Of a stretch of 8,495 nt of DNA, positions 1 to 6,007 are shown piece by piece. The translations under genes and the position numbers were made by a program. This DNA is from Dehalococcoidia bacterium (GTDB lineage Bacteria > Chloroflexota > Dehalococcoidia > Dehalococcoidales > G020351185). The notes below the pieces were generated by a model. That model made no database searches and had not been told where the DNA came from. It saw only the letters and a list, made by a program, of their open reading frames with translations. The stretch covers positions 1 to 8,495 of the forward strand of contig DAOVXW010000017.1 in the NCBI GenBank assembly GCA_030635945.1, in the 5' to 3' direction. The number at the start of each line of letters is the position of its first letter. Position 1 is the first letter of the stretch.

Positions 1-48
1 CGACCTTCGGGTTATGAGCCCGACGAGCTGCCACTGCTCCACCCCGCG
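1..48 (-). tRNA. Initiator tRNA-Met (CAT anticodon), cut by the left window edge
   Basis: The reverse strand from 48 downwards begins CGCGGGGTGGAGCAG, followed by a D-arm ending AGCTC and an anticodon arm with stem TCGGG/CCCGA around loop CTCATAA. The anticodon CAT lies at 16-14. The three consecutive G:C pairs at the base of the anticodon stem, and a first base C rather than the usual G, are hallmarks of bacterial initiator tRNA, which carries formyl-methionine to the start codon. Only the 5' two-thirds is present; the T-arm and acceptor 3' half lie beyond base 1. The D-loop is about two bases shorter than in the E. coli counterpart. It lies downstream of rarA on the same strand but has its own promoter. 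Confidence 0.93.
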
Positions 49-65
49 TCAGTACTGTATAATCT

Positions 66-95
66 AGTATAAACATTGGCGGGAGGGGGTGTCAA
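66..95 (-). promoter_or_regulatory. Sigma-70-type promoter for the initiator tRNA
   Basis: On the minus strand a perfect -35 TTGACA (95-90) is followed by an 18-base spacer and a -10 TATACT (71-66, five of six consensus bases). Transcription would start near 59-60, about 11 bases before the tRNA 5' end at 48, leaving a short leader for RNase P. The position between the rarA stop (136) and the tRNA means the tRNA need not depend on read-through from rarA. This is a consensus match only; no transcript data were available. Confidence 0.7.
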
Positions 96-135
96 GGTGA
101 TTTTCAGGCTGCTCGCCGTAAAGATAAACGGCCGC

Positions 136-1476
136 CTATTCTTTACCCTTTGTATCCTTCTCCTGCCACCAGTTCTTCAGCCGTTCGGATACCTGCTTTT
201 CATAGCCCTGGTCACCGGGTGTATAGAAGCGTTTTCCCTTAAGCGCATCGGGGAGATTCTGCTGTTTTACAAAGTGTCCGGGGTAGTTATGGGCATACTT
301 ATAGTCCTTGCCGTAGCCGACATCTTTCATCAGTGATGTTACAGCGTTCCTCAGGTGCAGGGGCACCGTTTCGTTTGAGCCCTTTTTTAATTGCTCCTGC
401 ACCCGCGAGTAAGCCTGATACAGAGAATTGCTCTTGGGTGCCGTAGCCAGATAGACAACCGCCTCAGCCAGAGCCAGGTTACCCTCCGGCATACCGATGA
501 AATGAACCGCCTGCTGCGCCGCCATAGCCACAACTAATGCCTGGGGATCAGCCATCCCGACGTCCTCTGAAGCAAAACGCACCAGTCGCCGTACTACATA
601 GAGCGGGTCTTCCCCGGCTTCCAGCATACGTGCCAGCCAGTAGAGGGAGGCATCCGGGTCCGAACCCCGCATTGATTTATGCAAAGCAGATATGGTATCG
701 AAATGCTGCTCGCCGCCTTTATCGTAGGTTAAAGCCCGGTGCTGAATGGCGTCTTCAATGGTAGCCAGCGAAATATGCCGCCTACCCTTATCATCCGCAG
801 GTGTAGTCAGGACAGCCATTTCAAGTATATTAAGGGCGGCCCTCGCATCGTTGTTCGACATGGCAATAATGTGTTCCATGGCATCATCAGCCAGTTCCGC
901 CTTTAAAGCGCCGAGGCCGCGCAGGCTATCTTTCAATGCCCTGAATACTATTATGCGGATTTCGTCGGCAGCAAGCGGTTTCAACGTGAAAACCTGGCAG
1001 CGGGAAAGCAGTGGCGAAATGACCTCAAAAGACGGGTTTTCGGTCGTCGCCCCGATAAGCGTTATGGTGCCGTCTTCAACATAGGGCAGTATGGCATCCT
1101 GCTGTGCTTTATTGAAACGGTGGATTTCATCTATAAAGAGGATGGTTCTCTGACGTCTCATCTTGCGGTGCTCTCTGGCTTGTTCAATTATACGCCTCAG
1201 GTCGGCGACGCCGGCGCTGACGGCAGAGACCGGGCTGAAGTGAGAATCGGTAATACCGGCGATGATATAAGCCAGGGTGGTCTTGCCGCTGCCCGGCGGA
1301 CCCCAGAGGACGATTGACGGCAGCTTGCCCGATTCAATAGCCCTCCTCAGGACACGCCCTTTACCTACAAGACGCTCTTGCCCGACGAACTCATCAAAAC
1401 TGGCGGGTCTCATCCGCGCCGCTAACGGAGCCTCTTTCAGTTTGTCTTTTTCAAACTGATGCTCAAACATATCCAT
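136..1476 (-). CDS. rarA: Replication-associated recombination protein A (RarA/MgsA), AAA+ ATPase
   Basis: RarA is a clamp-loader-like AAA+ ATPase that acts in the cytoplasm at stalled replication forks, at gaps and with SSB. With this start the protein is 446 residues, close to the 447 of E. coli RarA. It shows the family opening PLAARMRPASFDEFVGQ (17-33), Walker A GPPGSGKTT (59-67), Walker B ILFIDEIHRF (112-121), sensor-1 GATTENPSFEV (142-152) and the arginine finger in LLSRC (R159). The C-terminal oligomerisation region includes ASEDVGMADP and the YKYAHNYPGHFV stretch typical of the family. An in-frame TTG at 1482 would add two residues, but the AAGG at 1489-1486 is only 3 bases from it and 9 bases from the ATG at 1476, so ATG is preferred. 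That Shine-Dalgarno site overlaps the last codons and stop of the upstream PH-domain gene, suggesting translational coupling. I see no intrinsic terminator after the stop. Confidence 0.96.
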   Translation of the reverse strand: MDMFEHQFEKDKLKEAPLAARMRPASFDEFVGQERLVGKGRVLRRAIESGKLPSIVLWGPPGSGKTTLAYIIAGITDSHFSPVSAVSAGVADLRRIIEQAREHRKMRRQRTILFIDEIHRFNKAQQDAILPYVEDGTITLIGATTENPSFEVISPLLSRCQVFTLKPLAADEIRIIVFRALKDSLRGLGALKAELADDAMEHIIAMSNNDARAALNILEMAVLTTPADDKGRRHISLATIEDAIQHRALTYDKGGEQHFDTISALHKSMRGSDPDASLYWLARMLEAGEDPLYVVRRLVRFASEDVGMADPQALVVAMAAQQAVHFIGMPEGNLALAEAVVYLATAPKSNSLYQAYSRVQEQLKKGSNETVPLHLRNAVTSLMKDVGYGKDYKYAHNYPGHFVKQQNLPDALKGKRFYTPGDQGYEKQVSERLKNWWQEKDTKGKE

Positions 1477-1482
1477 CGTCAA

Positions 1483-1992
1483 TTACCTTAAATGCTGATT
1501 TACGACATTAACCATTTCTTCCGGGTGTGCCGTTGAAAAGACAAACCTTTTATACTTGTGTCCTTCAAGTTTCAGAACTACCCTCTTATAACCAATGGTC
1601 GTGTATGCCAGCACCCAGCCTTCTTTATACTTCCTCCCCCGGATACCCCAACCCCCATACTTCAGGCTGCTCTTTTCATCCGTATACACTTTGCTTACAC
1701 TGCTTAAGGGTACTTCAAACTTTATAAAACCAAAAGAGGCTCTTAACGAATCCGAAGTTATGCCGATTTTTAGTTTCCTAAAATTGGTAAGGAATACGGC
1801 AACTGCCAGCATTATTGCAGCCATAATCAGGAAATACCACTGCGGCAGCTCATCTTCTATGCCAAGATTTCCCGTTAATTGCATTATGTACAGTACAAGA
1901 AAGACTACGCCGATACTCCCCTCTAATAATAGAATGTACTTTATAAGCTTAAACGGAATCGTTTCACTGTAAATCTCATCGTAGTATCTCAT
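1483..1992 (-). CDS. Membrane protein with two transmembrane helices and a bacterial PH-like domain
   Basis: The function is unknown. The 169-residue product has two hydrophobic segments, about residues 16-40 (KLIKYILLLEGSIGVVFLVL onwards) and 51-69 (WYFLIMAAIMLAVAVFLTN). A soluble C-terminal half follows, with alternating beta-strand-like stretches, a central YGGWGIRG motif and a final amphipathic helix (HPEEMVNVVNQHL). This layout matches membrane-anchored bacterial PH-domain (bPH) proteins, in which the GGWGIR motif recurs; the assignment is by pattern, not alignment. The start ATG overlaps the stop of the upstream antiporter remnant (ATGA). A strong AAGGAGG (2012-2006) lies 13 bases upstream inside that remnant, somewhat far but usable. 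The gene therefore probably once relied on, and may still rely on, transcription through the now broken antiporter gene. It abuts rarA. Confidence 0.75.
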   Translation of the reverse strand: MRYYDEIYSETIPFKLIKYILLLEGSIGVVFLVLYIMQLTGNLGIEDELPQWYFLIMAAIMLAVAVFLTNFRKLKIGITSDSLRASFGFIKFEVPLSSVSKVYTDEKSSLKYGGWGIRGRKYKEGWVLAYTTIGYKRVVLKLEGHKYKRFVFSTAHPEEMVNVVNQHLR

Positions 1993-2290
1993 GCAGCTTC
2001 TTCCGCCTCCTTAATTCTATCTGCTTTAATAAGACTGATTATTTTTTGTCCCGGTTTGGGCTTGAGTTGACTATCCACTGTAAATATAACTAGTTTATTA
2101 TTCTGGTCAATCAGGAAAAGGGGTATAGCTGTATCACCATAGTAAGCTTCGAAGGCATCGTAATCAAACTCCTGCGTCAATTCGGTCTTTTTTAAGACGG
2201 CGCCGGCAGGCGCAACCGCCACGCCAACCATAAAGCGGCAATACCGAGAACAAGAATGCAAGCCAAACCAAGTAATAGATTTTCAGCCAT
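1989..2290 (-). pseudogene. Remnant of a cation:proton antiporter gene, internally deleted and frameshifted
   Basis: An ATG at 2290 opens a 32-codon reading frame starting MAENLLLGLACILVLGIAA and continuing through LWLAWRLRLPA to a TAA at 2194-2192. This looks like the first membrane helix of a CPA-type Na+/H+ antiporter, where WRLRLP is normally followed by a long hydrophobic domain. Instead the sequence switches frame near 2195-2206. From there to the TGA at 1991-1989 it encodes KKTELTQEFDYDAFEAYYG, then PLFLIDQNNKLVIFTVD and KPKPGQKIISLI. That resembles the C-terminal cytoplasmic, TrkA-C-like end of the same family. Roughly the whole transport domain is missing and the halves are out of frame. 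The breakpoint contains a GC-rich palindrome (CGGCGCCG, 2198-2205). The C-terminal frame has an internal ATG at 2231 but no ribosome binding site, so an independent protein is unlikely. An assembly collapse in metagenomic data is an alternative explanation. Family assignment rests on short segments. Confidence 0.65.
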
Positions 2291-2304
2291 AGAGGCAGTT
2301 ATCC

Positions 2305-2370
2305 TTACCTATACCACTTCACCCTGAAGCAACAGAGTTTTACTGGTTCACCAAGCACTATGCTTCCCTT
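2305..2370 (-). pseudogene. Possible relic of the 3' end of an AMMECR1-domain gene
   Basis: Read on the minus strand, 2370-2305 gives 21 codons ending FRVKWYR and a TAA. The fused Memo-AMMECR1 gene ends FRVKRYK and TAG. Over the last 36 bases including the stop the two agree at 29 positions, and the stop codons align. Upstream, IVLGEPVKL aligns with IAPDETIHL in the same frame without a gap. No start codon or AMMECR1 core motif (LRGCIG) is present, so if real this is only a tail. It sits between the flavoprotein stop (2404) and the antiporter remnant (2290). The rest of 2291-2403 contains a small 5-bp hairpin (AAGCA/TGCTT, 2353-2365) with no T-run. Chance similarity over such a short stretch cannot be excluded. 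Confidence 0.4.
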
Positions 2371-2403
2371 CTTGATTGTAAATTGAAATCGCCGATGCTG
2401 TAT

Positions 2404-3504
2404 TTAGCTGGCTGCCGCAACTGCATATTCATCTTTTAAGGTTGCTATAAGCTCTTTTACGGAGGTGATTTTATCTACCCGATAGGCATTAGCCCCAGCA
2501 AAGGCAAAGCCATATTCAAACTTTCCTTTTTTGGCATTGGTCAGGGCGATACAAATACAATACGGCGAATTTTCAATATCACATGTCCTCAGGCACTTCC
2601 AGGGGCATTTGAATGGTCTTTTAATTCCAGATGATACTTCGTTAAGAAACCGGTTATTTATTGCTCTCCCCGGCAACCCAACAGGACTGTCGATTATGAC
2701 GAGGTCCTCTTTTTCGCACTCTATATAGGTTTCTTTAAATTTCATTGAAGCGTCGCACTCGTGGGTTACCACAAACCTGGTTGCCATCTGTACCCCCTGG
2801 GCTCCCATCCGGATAATGTTATAAATATCAGCGCCTGTATATAAGCCTCCGGCAGCTATTACCGGTATGCTTCTATTAAAATGCTCTTCATAGGGTTTAA
2901 TCACAGAGATTACTTCCGGCAGTATCTTTTCCAGTATATAATCAGGGTTACCTATCTGCTCTTTCTTAAATCCCAGGTGCCCGCCAGCCAGAGGACCTTC
3001 AACAACCATTGCATCAGGCACATGGTTATAGTTTCTCTTCCAGCTGCGGAGTATTATTCCAGCCGCCCTGGCGGAAGACACTATAGGTACAACCTTTATT
3101 CTAGCTTTCCCCGAATCATCCAGCAGCAATTTCTCAGGAATATTCAATGGTAGCCCGGCACCAAGAAAAGCTAGGTCTGCACCTTCATCTACGGCAACTT
3201 GCATAAGGTCATGAGAATCCGAACAGGCTACCAGTATATTTACCCCGATAATGCCTGTTGTCATCCGTCTCGCTTTTTTTATTTCCTTCCGCAGGGCTCT
3301 CTGGTTGGCTTCCCTGAAATTTTTATTAAAATCCGGCTCAAGCATGCCGATTCCGGCAGTTGAAATAATTCCAATGCCGCCTTCATTGGCAACAGCCGAA
3401 GCCAGTTCTGACAATGAAATGCCAACACCCATTCCTCCCTGAATAATCGGTATTTTTGCCTCCAAATCACCTATCCGTAATGCCGGCATTTCCCTTAAAT
3501 CCAT
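2404..3504 (-). CDS. Nitronate monooxygenase-like FMN-dependent TIM-barrel oxidoreductase
   Basis: The 366-residue product belongs to the nitronate monooxygenase / FabK-like flavoprotein family, cytoplasmic enzymes that bind FMN in a TIM barrel. Visible marks are the N-terminal IPIIQGGMGVGIS (18-30), GGIGIISTAGIG after the first helix, the catalytic-type loop EGPLAGGHLGF (169-179, His176), and the FMN phosphate-binding PVIAAGGLYTGADI and GAQGVQMATRF. The true substrate cannot be read from sequence; many members are misnamed 2-nitropropane dioxygenases, and an enoyl-ACP reductase role is possible. A C-terminal cysteine cluster (Cys300, 304, 308, 316, 318) suggests a metal or Fe-S site. A GTG at 3513 would add three residues, but the Shine-Dalgarno AAAGGAG (3519-3513) overlaps it and stands 8 bases before the ATG at 3504, so ATG is chosen. 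The 40-base gap after the Memo-AMMECR1 gene on the same strand fits co-transcription. Confidence 0.85.
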   Translation of the reverse strand: MDLREMPALRIGDLEAKIPIIQGGMGVGISLSELASAVANEGGIGIISTAGIGMLEPDFNKNFREANQRALRKEIKKARRMTTGIIGVNILVACSDSHDLMQVAVDEGADLAFLGAGLPLNIPEKLLLDDSGKARIKVVPIVSSARAAGIILRSWKRNYNHVPDAMVVEGPLAGGHLGFKKEQIGNPDYILEKILPEVISVIKPYEEHFNRSIPVIAAGGLYTGADIYNIIRMGAQGVQMATRFVVTHECDASMKFKETYIECEKEDLVIIDSPVGLPGRAINNRFLNEVSSGIKRPFKCPWKCLRTCDIENSPYCICIALTNAKKGKFEYGFAFAGANAYRVDKITSVKELIATLKDEYAVAAAS

Positions 3505-3512
3505 ATAATCCA

Positions 3513-3519
3513 CTCCTTT
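3513..3519 (-). promoter_or_regulatory. Shine-Dalgarno site that fixes the flavoprotein start
   Basis: AAAGGAG on the minus strand ends 8 bases before the ATG at 3504. It directly overlaps the alternative upstream GTG at 3513, which therefore cannot be the usual start. Confidence 0.75.
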
Positions 3520-3583
3520 AATAGAGATGTATTTCTTACTAAAGCTACTTATACCTCTTCACCCTGAACCAATAGAGATGTAT
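3520..3583. repeat. 13-bp direct repeat pair flanking the Memo-AMMECR1 stop
   Basis: AATAGAGATGTAT occurs at 3520-3532 and again at 3571-3583, with start points 51 bases apart. One copy is coding (last codons of the Memo-AMMECR1 gene); the other is in the intergenic gap immediately upstream of the flavoprotein Shine-Dalgarno site. It may be a local duplication scar and may be linked to the similar tail sequence at 2305-2370. Confidence 0.6.
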
Positions 3584-4861
3584 CGTTTCATCGGGCGCAA
3601 TGCCCGCTTTCTGGCAGCAGATGTCGATCTGCCTGTCAACAGTGTCAACTCCTTCCAAGTCCGGTAAGAGCAGGCCTCTTCTAAAGTCACACTCCACTAT
3701 CAACCCATATTTTTTTGGGTTTAGTTTATTCTTGTCTTTCACGGGCATCGGCTTGGTCAGCACATCCACGCTGTATTCCAATCCCTCAAGCTCACTGACA
3801 GCAACCGGCGGGAAACGGGGATCTCTTGTAGCCGAGCTAACGGCATTGGTTATTATCTCCCGGGCAACATTCTCCTGTGCCGCTTCAAAAGTACCGATGC
3901 AGCCCCGCAGCTGTCCAGACTTATGCAGCGAAACGAATACTCCGGCACGCTTTCCCATCTCGGTGCTGAGCTTATTCGGCGGCGGGATGATATTGCCATC
4001 TCTGATAAAGGTCTCCACTGCTTCCTTTGCCAGTTTTGCTATCGGCGATATTCTGTAGTTTTTGAATATCAGCCCGGCATAACCGACAACTGATCTGTAA
4101 TCGCCGGTGGTATCACCACTTGTCTGGTATTTTACCAGTTCGGCTTTTTTCGCCCCCAGCGCTTTTGCCGCCGTAATCAGGCTGACCACCGGGGCGTAAC
4201 CACACATTGATATATTTATCTCCTCAACCTTTTCTATCAGCTTATCTTCGTCCAACGTCAGTATAGCATCAATCGCCTGGGTATCCTTCTCCTGTGCCGA
4301 GGTTTGCGACTCATAATGGGTCATATCACTGGAGGCGATGATAACCGCTTCTCTTTTCAAATCTTTAACCGCTCTTGCCATTGCCCTCCCTATTTCTTTA
4401 TAGGCAGCGCCGTCAGCATGAGCCAGCACAATGGGCACCAGTTTGATGTCATTTTTAAAATACTGCAAAAATGGCAACTGAACCTCAATGGAATGCTCAA
4501 GACGATGAGCATCATAATCTTCTTCAAGATAAGCGGATGATGCCAGAATACGCCTGGCGAGATCCGAATCTATCTTAACATCACCCAGTGGCGTCCGCCA
4601 TGTACCCTCAATCATAATACTGAAGGCTTTACCCAGCCCGGTATGGTTTGGTCCCAGGATGATAAAAGTATCTTTCATTTTAATCCGAGAAATAGTCGCC
4701 CCGGCTACCGATCCAGAATAGATGTAGCCGGCATGAGGCGACACCAGCCCGACTATTTCTTCCCTGATTGCTTTATCATCAACCATACCGGCTATCGTTT
4801 CTCTGAGCTCAACCGGTGAATCCGGATAGAACCTGCCTGCCGTTATCGCTTCTCTTATCAT
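3545..4861 (-). CDS. Fused AmmeMemoRadiSam proteins B (Memo) and A (AMMECR1)
   Basis: This 438-residue protein joins two domains usually encoded separately. Residues 1 to about 268 are a Memo domain, homologous to human MEMO1 and structurally related to class III extradiol dioxygenases. It has AGRFYP near the N terminus, SPHAGYIYSG (His43), LGPNHTG (His73), the HRLEHSIEVQLPFL block (119-132), SSDMTHY (177-183) and SMCGYAP (Cys220). His43, His73 and Cys220 match the putative metal ligands of MEMO1. Residues about 273-438 are an AMMECR1 domain with the signature LRGCIG (318-323) and the conserved ATRDPRFPPV and EYSVDVLTKP stretches. The substrate is unknown. The start ATG has an AGGGGA site (4875-4870) 8 bases upstream, overlapping the stop of the radical SAM gene 12 bases away, so the two are almost certainly one operon. 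No truncation or frameshift is visible. The domain assignment is very secure; the biochemical role is not. Confidence 0.94.
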   Translation of the reverse strand: MIREAITAGRFYPDSPVELRETIAGMVDDKAIREEIVGLVSPHAGYIYSGSVAGATISRIKMKDTFIILGPNHTGLGKAFSIMIEGTWRTPLGDVKIDSDLARRILASSAYLEEDYDAHRLEHSIEVQLPFLQYFKNDIKLVPIVLAHADGAAYKEIGRAMARAVKDLKREAVIIASSDMTHYESQTSAQEKDTQAIDAILTLDEDKLIEKVEEINISMCGYAPVVSLITAAKALGAKKAELVKYQTSGDTTGDYRSVVGYAGLIFKNYRISPIAKLAKEAVETFIRDGNIIPPPNKLSTEMGKRAGVFVSLHKSGQLRGCIGTFEAAQENVAREIITNAVSSATRDPRFPPVAVSELEGLEYSVDVLTKPMPVKDKNKLNPKKYGLIVECDFRRGLLLPDLEGVDTVDRQIDICCQKAGIAPDETIHLYWFRVKRYK

Positions 4862-4873
4862 GACAACTATCCC

Positions 4874-5884
4874 CTAAGCCGTTCTGAAATTAAGCTCCGT
4901 CCCACAGATTTTGCACTTAGAACCCCTGACTCCGATTACCTCGGTCTGATAGCCATACCTCTTAACAAGGGTATTGCCACATTTATAGCAGATGGTATTT
5001 TCGCCTCCATGCCCCGGGGCATTGCCTGTATATACAAATTTTAACCCGGCCTTCCTGCCGATATCAACGGCACGCTCCAGCGTTGATATGGGGGTTGGCG
5101 GTGAGTCCATCATATCATGATGAGGGTAGAACCGCGTTACATGCCAGGGTGTCAATTCACCCAGCTCATTATATATCCAGCCGGCTATCCCCTCAAGTTG
5201 CGCATTGTCATCATTCATAGCGGGTATTATATTGGTAACAATCTCTACATGCATTTGCCACTTATCCTTAGCCCGTTTGGCAACATCCAGAATACCCCGC
5301 CACTGGCTTATCTTTGCCAGTTTGCGGTATAAGCTATCGCTGAAACCTTTTATATCCACCCGCCAGGCATCCAGATAGGGGCCGATGGTATCCAGCGCCT
5401 CCGGAGTCATATATCCGTTAGTAACATAGACGGTATAAAGACCGTTCTCCTTTGCCAACCGTGCGGAGTCCAGCGTATATTCAAACCACATGGTGGGTTC
5501 GTTGTACGTCCAGGCAATACCCTGGCATTCGTATTCCTTTGCCATCCTGACGGCTTCCTCGGGATTAATCTGACGCCCCGACTGCGGCAGGTCGACACAA
5601 GCGATTTCCCAGTTCTGGCAGTCCTGACAGTGGAAATTACAACCCCATCCACCAATGGAAAAGGCAAGGCTGCCGGGAAAGAAGTGAAACAGCGGTTTCT
5701 TTTCGATGGGATCAACAGCCAGCGAAGACACCTGCGCATAATTCATATTATTCAGGACGCCATCTTTGTTCTGATATACCCTGCAGACACCGCCTTTGCC
5801 CTGCCCTATCTGGCAGCGCCACTGGCAGATATTACAGCGCACTCTGGTTTTCGGAAGGCTATCATAAAGCATCGCCTGGTGCAT
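4874..5884 (-). CDS. amrS: AmmeMemoRadiSam system radical SAM enzyme
   Basis: The 336-residue product is a radical SAM enzyme related to pyruvate formate-lyase activases. It begins with a cysteine-rich segment (Cys17, 20, 24, 34 in RCNICQWRC and GGVC). The 4Fe-4S motif that cleaves S-adenosylmethionine follows: CNFHCQDC, Cys82, 86 and 89, spacing CX3CX2C within GGWGCNFHCQDCQNW. After it come the AWTYNEPTMWFEY and VTNGYMTPEAL regions and DAWRVDIKGF. The family end has TPWHVTRFYPHHDM, VYTGNAPGHGGENT and a C-terminal CX2C...CX2C pair (Cys299, 302, 324, 327) that probably binds zinc or another cluster. It is predicted to act with the Memo and AMMECR1 domains encoded immediately downstream; the reaction is not established as far as I know. 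ATG 5884 has GAGGAT (5896-5891) 6 bases upstream. A promoter-like region lies just upstream, so this is probably the first gene of its operon. Confidence 0.95.
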   Translation of the reverse strand: MHQAMLYDSLPKTRVRCNICQWRCQIGQGKGGVCRVYQNKDGVLNNMNYAQVSSLAVDPIEKKPLFHFFPGSLAFSIGGWGCNFHCQDCQNWEIACVDLPQSGRQINPEEAVRMAKEYECQGIAWTYNEPTMWFEYTLDSARLAKENGLYTVYVTNGYMTPEALDTIGPYLDAWRVDIKGFSDSLYRKLAKISQWRGILDVAKRAKDKWQMHVEIVTNIIPAMNDDNAQLEGIAGWIYNELGELTPWHVTRFYPHHDMMDSPPTPISTLERAVDIGRKAGLKFVYTGNAPGHGGENTICYKCGNTLVKRYGYQTEVIGVRGSKCKICGTELNFRTA

Positions 5885-5925
5885 AACTAAATCCTCAACC
5901 TAATTATATCACTCGGTAACCAGCA

Positions 5926-5955
5926 ATTATAGGTAAACTTTTTTTTACTATCCAA
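5926..5955 (-). promoter_or_regulatory. Candidate promoter of the AmmeMemoRadiSam operon
   Basis: On the minus strand a perfect -10 TATAAT (5931-5926) lies 18 bases after a weak -35 TTGGAT (5955-5950). The spacer contains a run of eight A. Transcription would begin near 5919, giving a leader of about 35 bases before the radical SAM start at 5884. A second TATAAT at 5908-5903 has no matching -35. The region 5885-6007 is otherwise AT-rich and non-coding. Confidence 0.45.
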
Positions 5956-5967
5956 TTTAATGGATAG
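5948..5967. repeat. 7-bp inverted repeat over the operon -35 region
   Basis: CTATCCA (5948-5954) and TGGATAG (5961-5967) are perfect inverted arms around a 6-base AT centre. The left arm covers most of the candidate -35 of the AmmeMemoRadiSam operon, so it could be an operator half-site pair. It is not a terminator: neither strand has a T-run after the hairpin. The role is inferred from position only. Confidence 0.4.
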
Positions 5968-6007
5968 ATAAAATAAAATAAGTTACAAAATCCCTCTTAG
6001 ATATTTA

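Noticed and set aside
76..336. 86-codon plus-strand open frame at the left end with hydrophobic content
   Set aside because: It lies mostly antisense to the 3' end of rarA and over its tRNA promoter region, has no family resemblance, and its hydrophobic look arises from the complement of rarA codons.
1989..2261. A stand-alone 90-residue protein reading through the antiporter C-terminal end
   Set aside because: Its start would be a TTG inside the antiporter N-terminal segment with no ribosome binding site, and its first 20 residues are an out-of-frame reading of that segment. It is better described as part of a pseudogene.
2353..2365. Small hairpin AAGCA/TGCTT after the flavoprotein gene as a terminator
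   Set aside because: The stem is only five pairs with a three-base loop and no T-run follows on either strand.
3600..4058. 152-codon plus-strand open frame
   Set aside because: It is antisense to the well-conserved AMMECR1 domain, with serine- and leucine-rich composition typical of a shadow frame and no recognisable domain.
5939..5967. Hairpin next to a run of eight T as an intrinsic terminator for the transporter gene
   Set aside because: The T-run lies on the wrong side: on the plus strand it precedes the hairpin, and on the minus strand, the strand of the transporter, it becomes a run of A.
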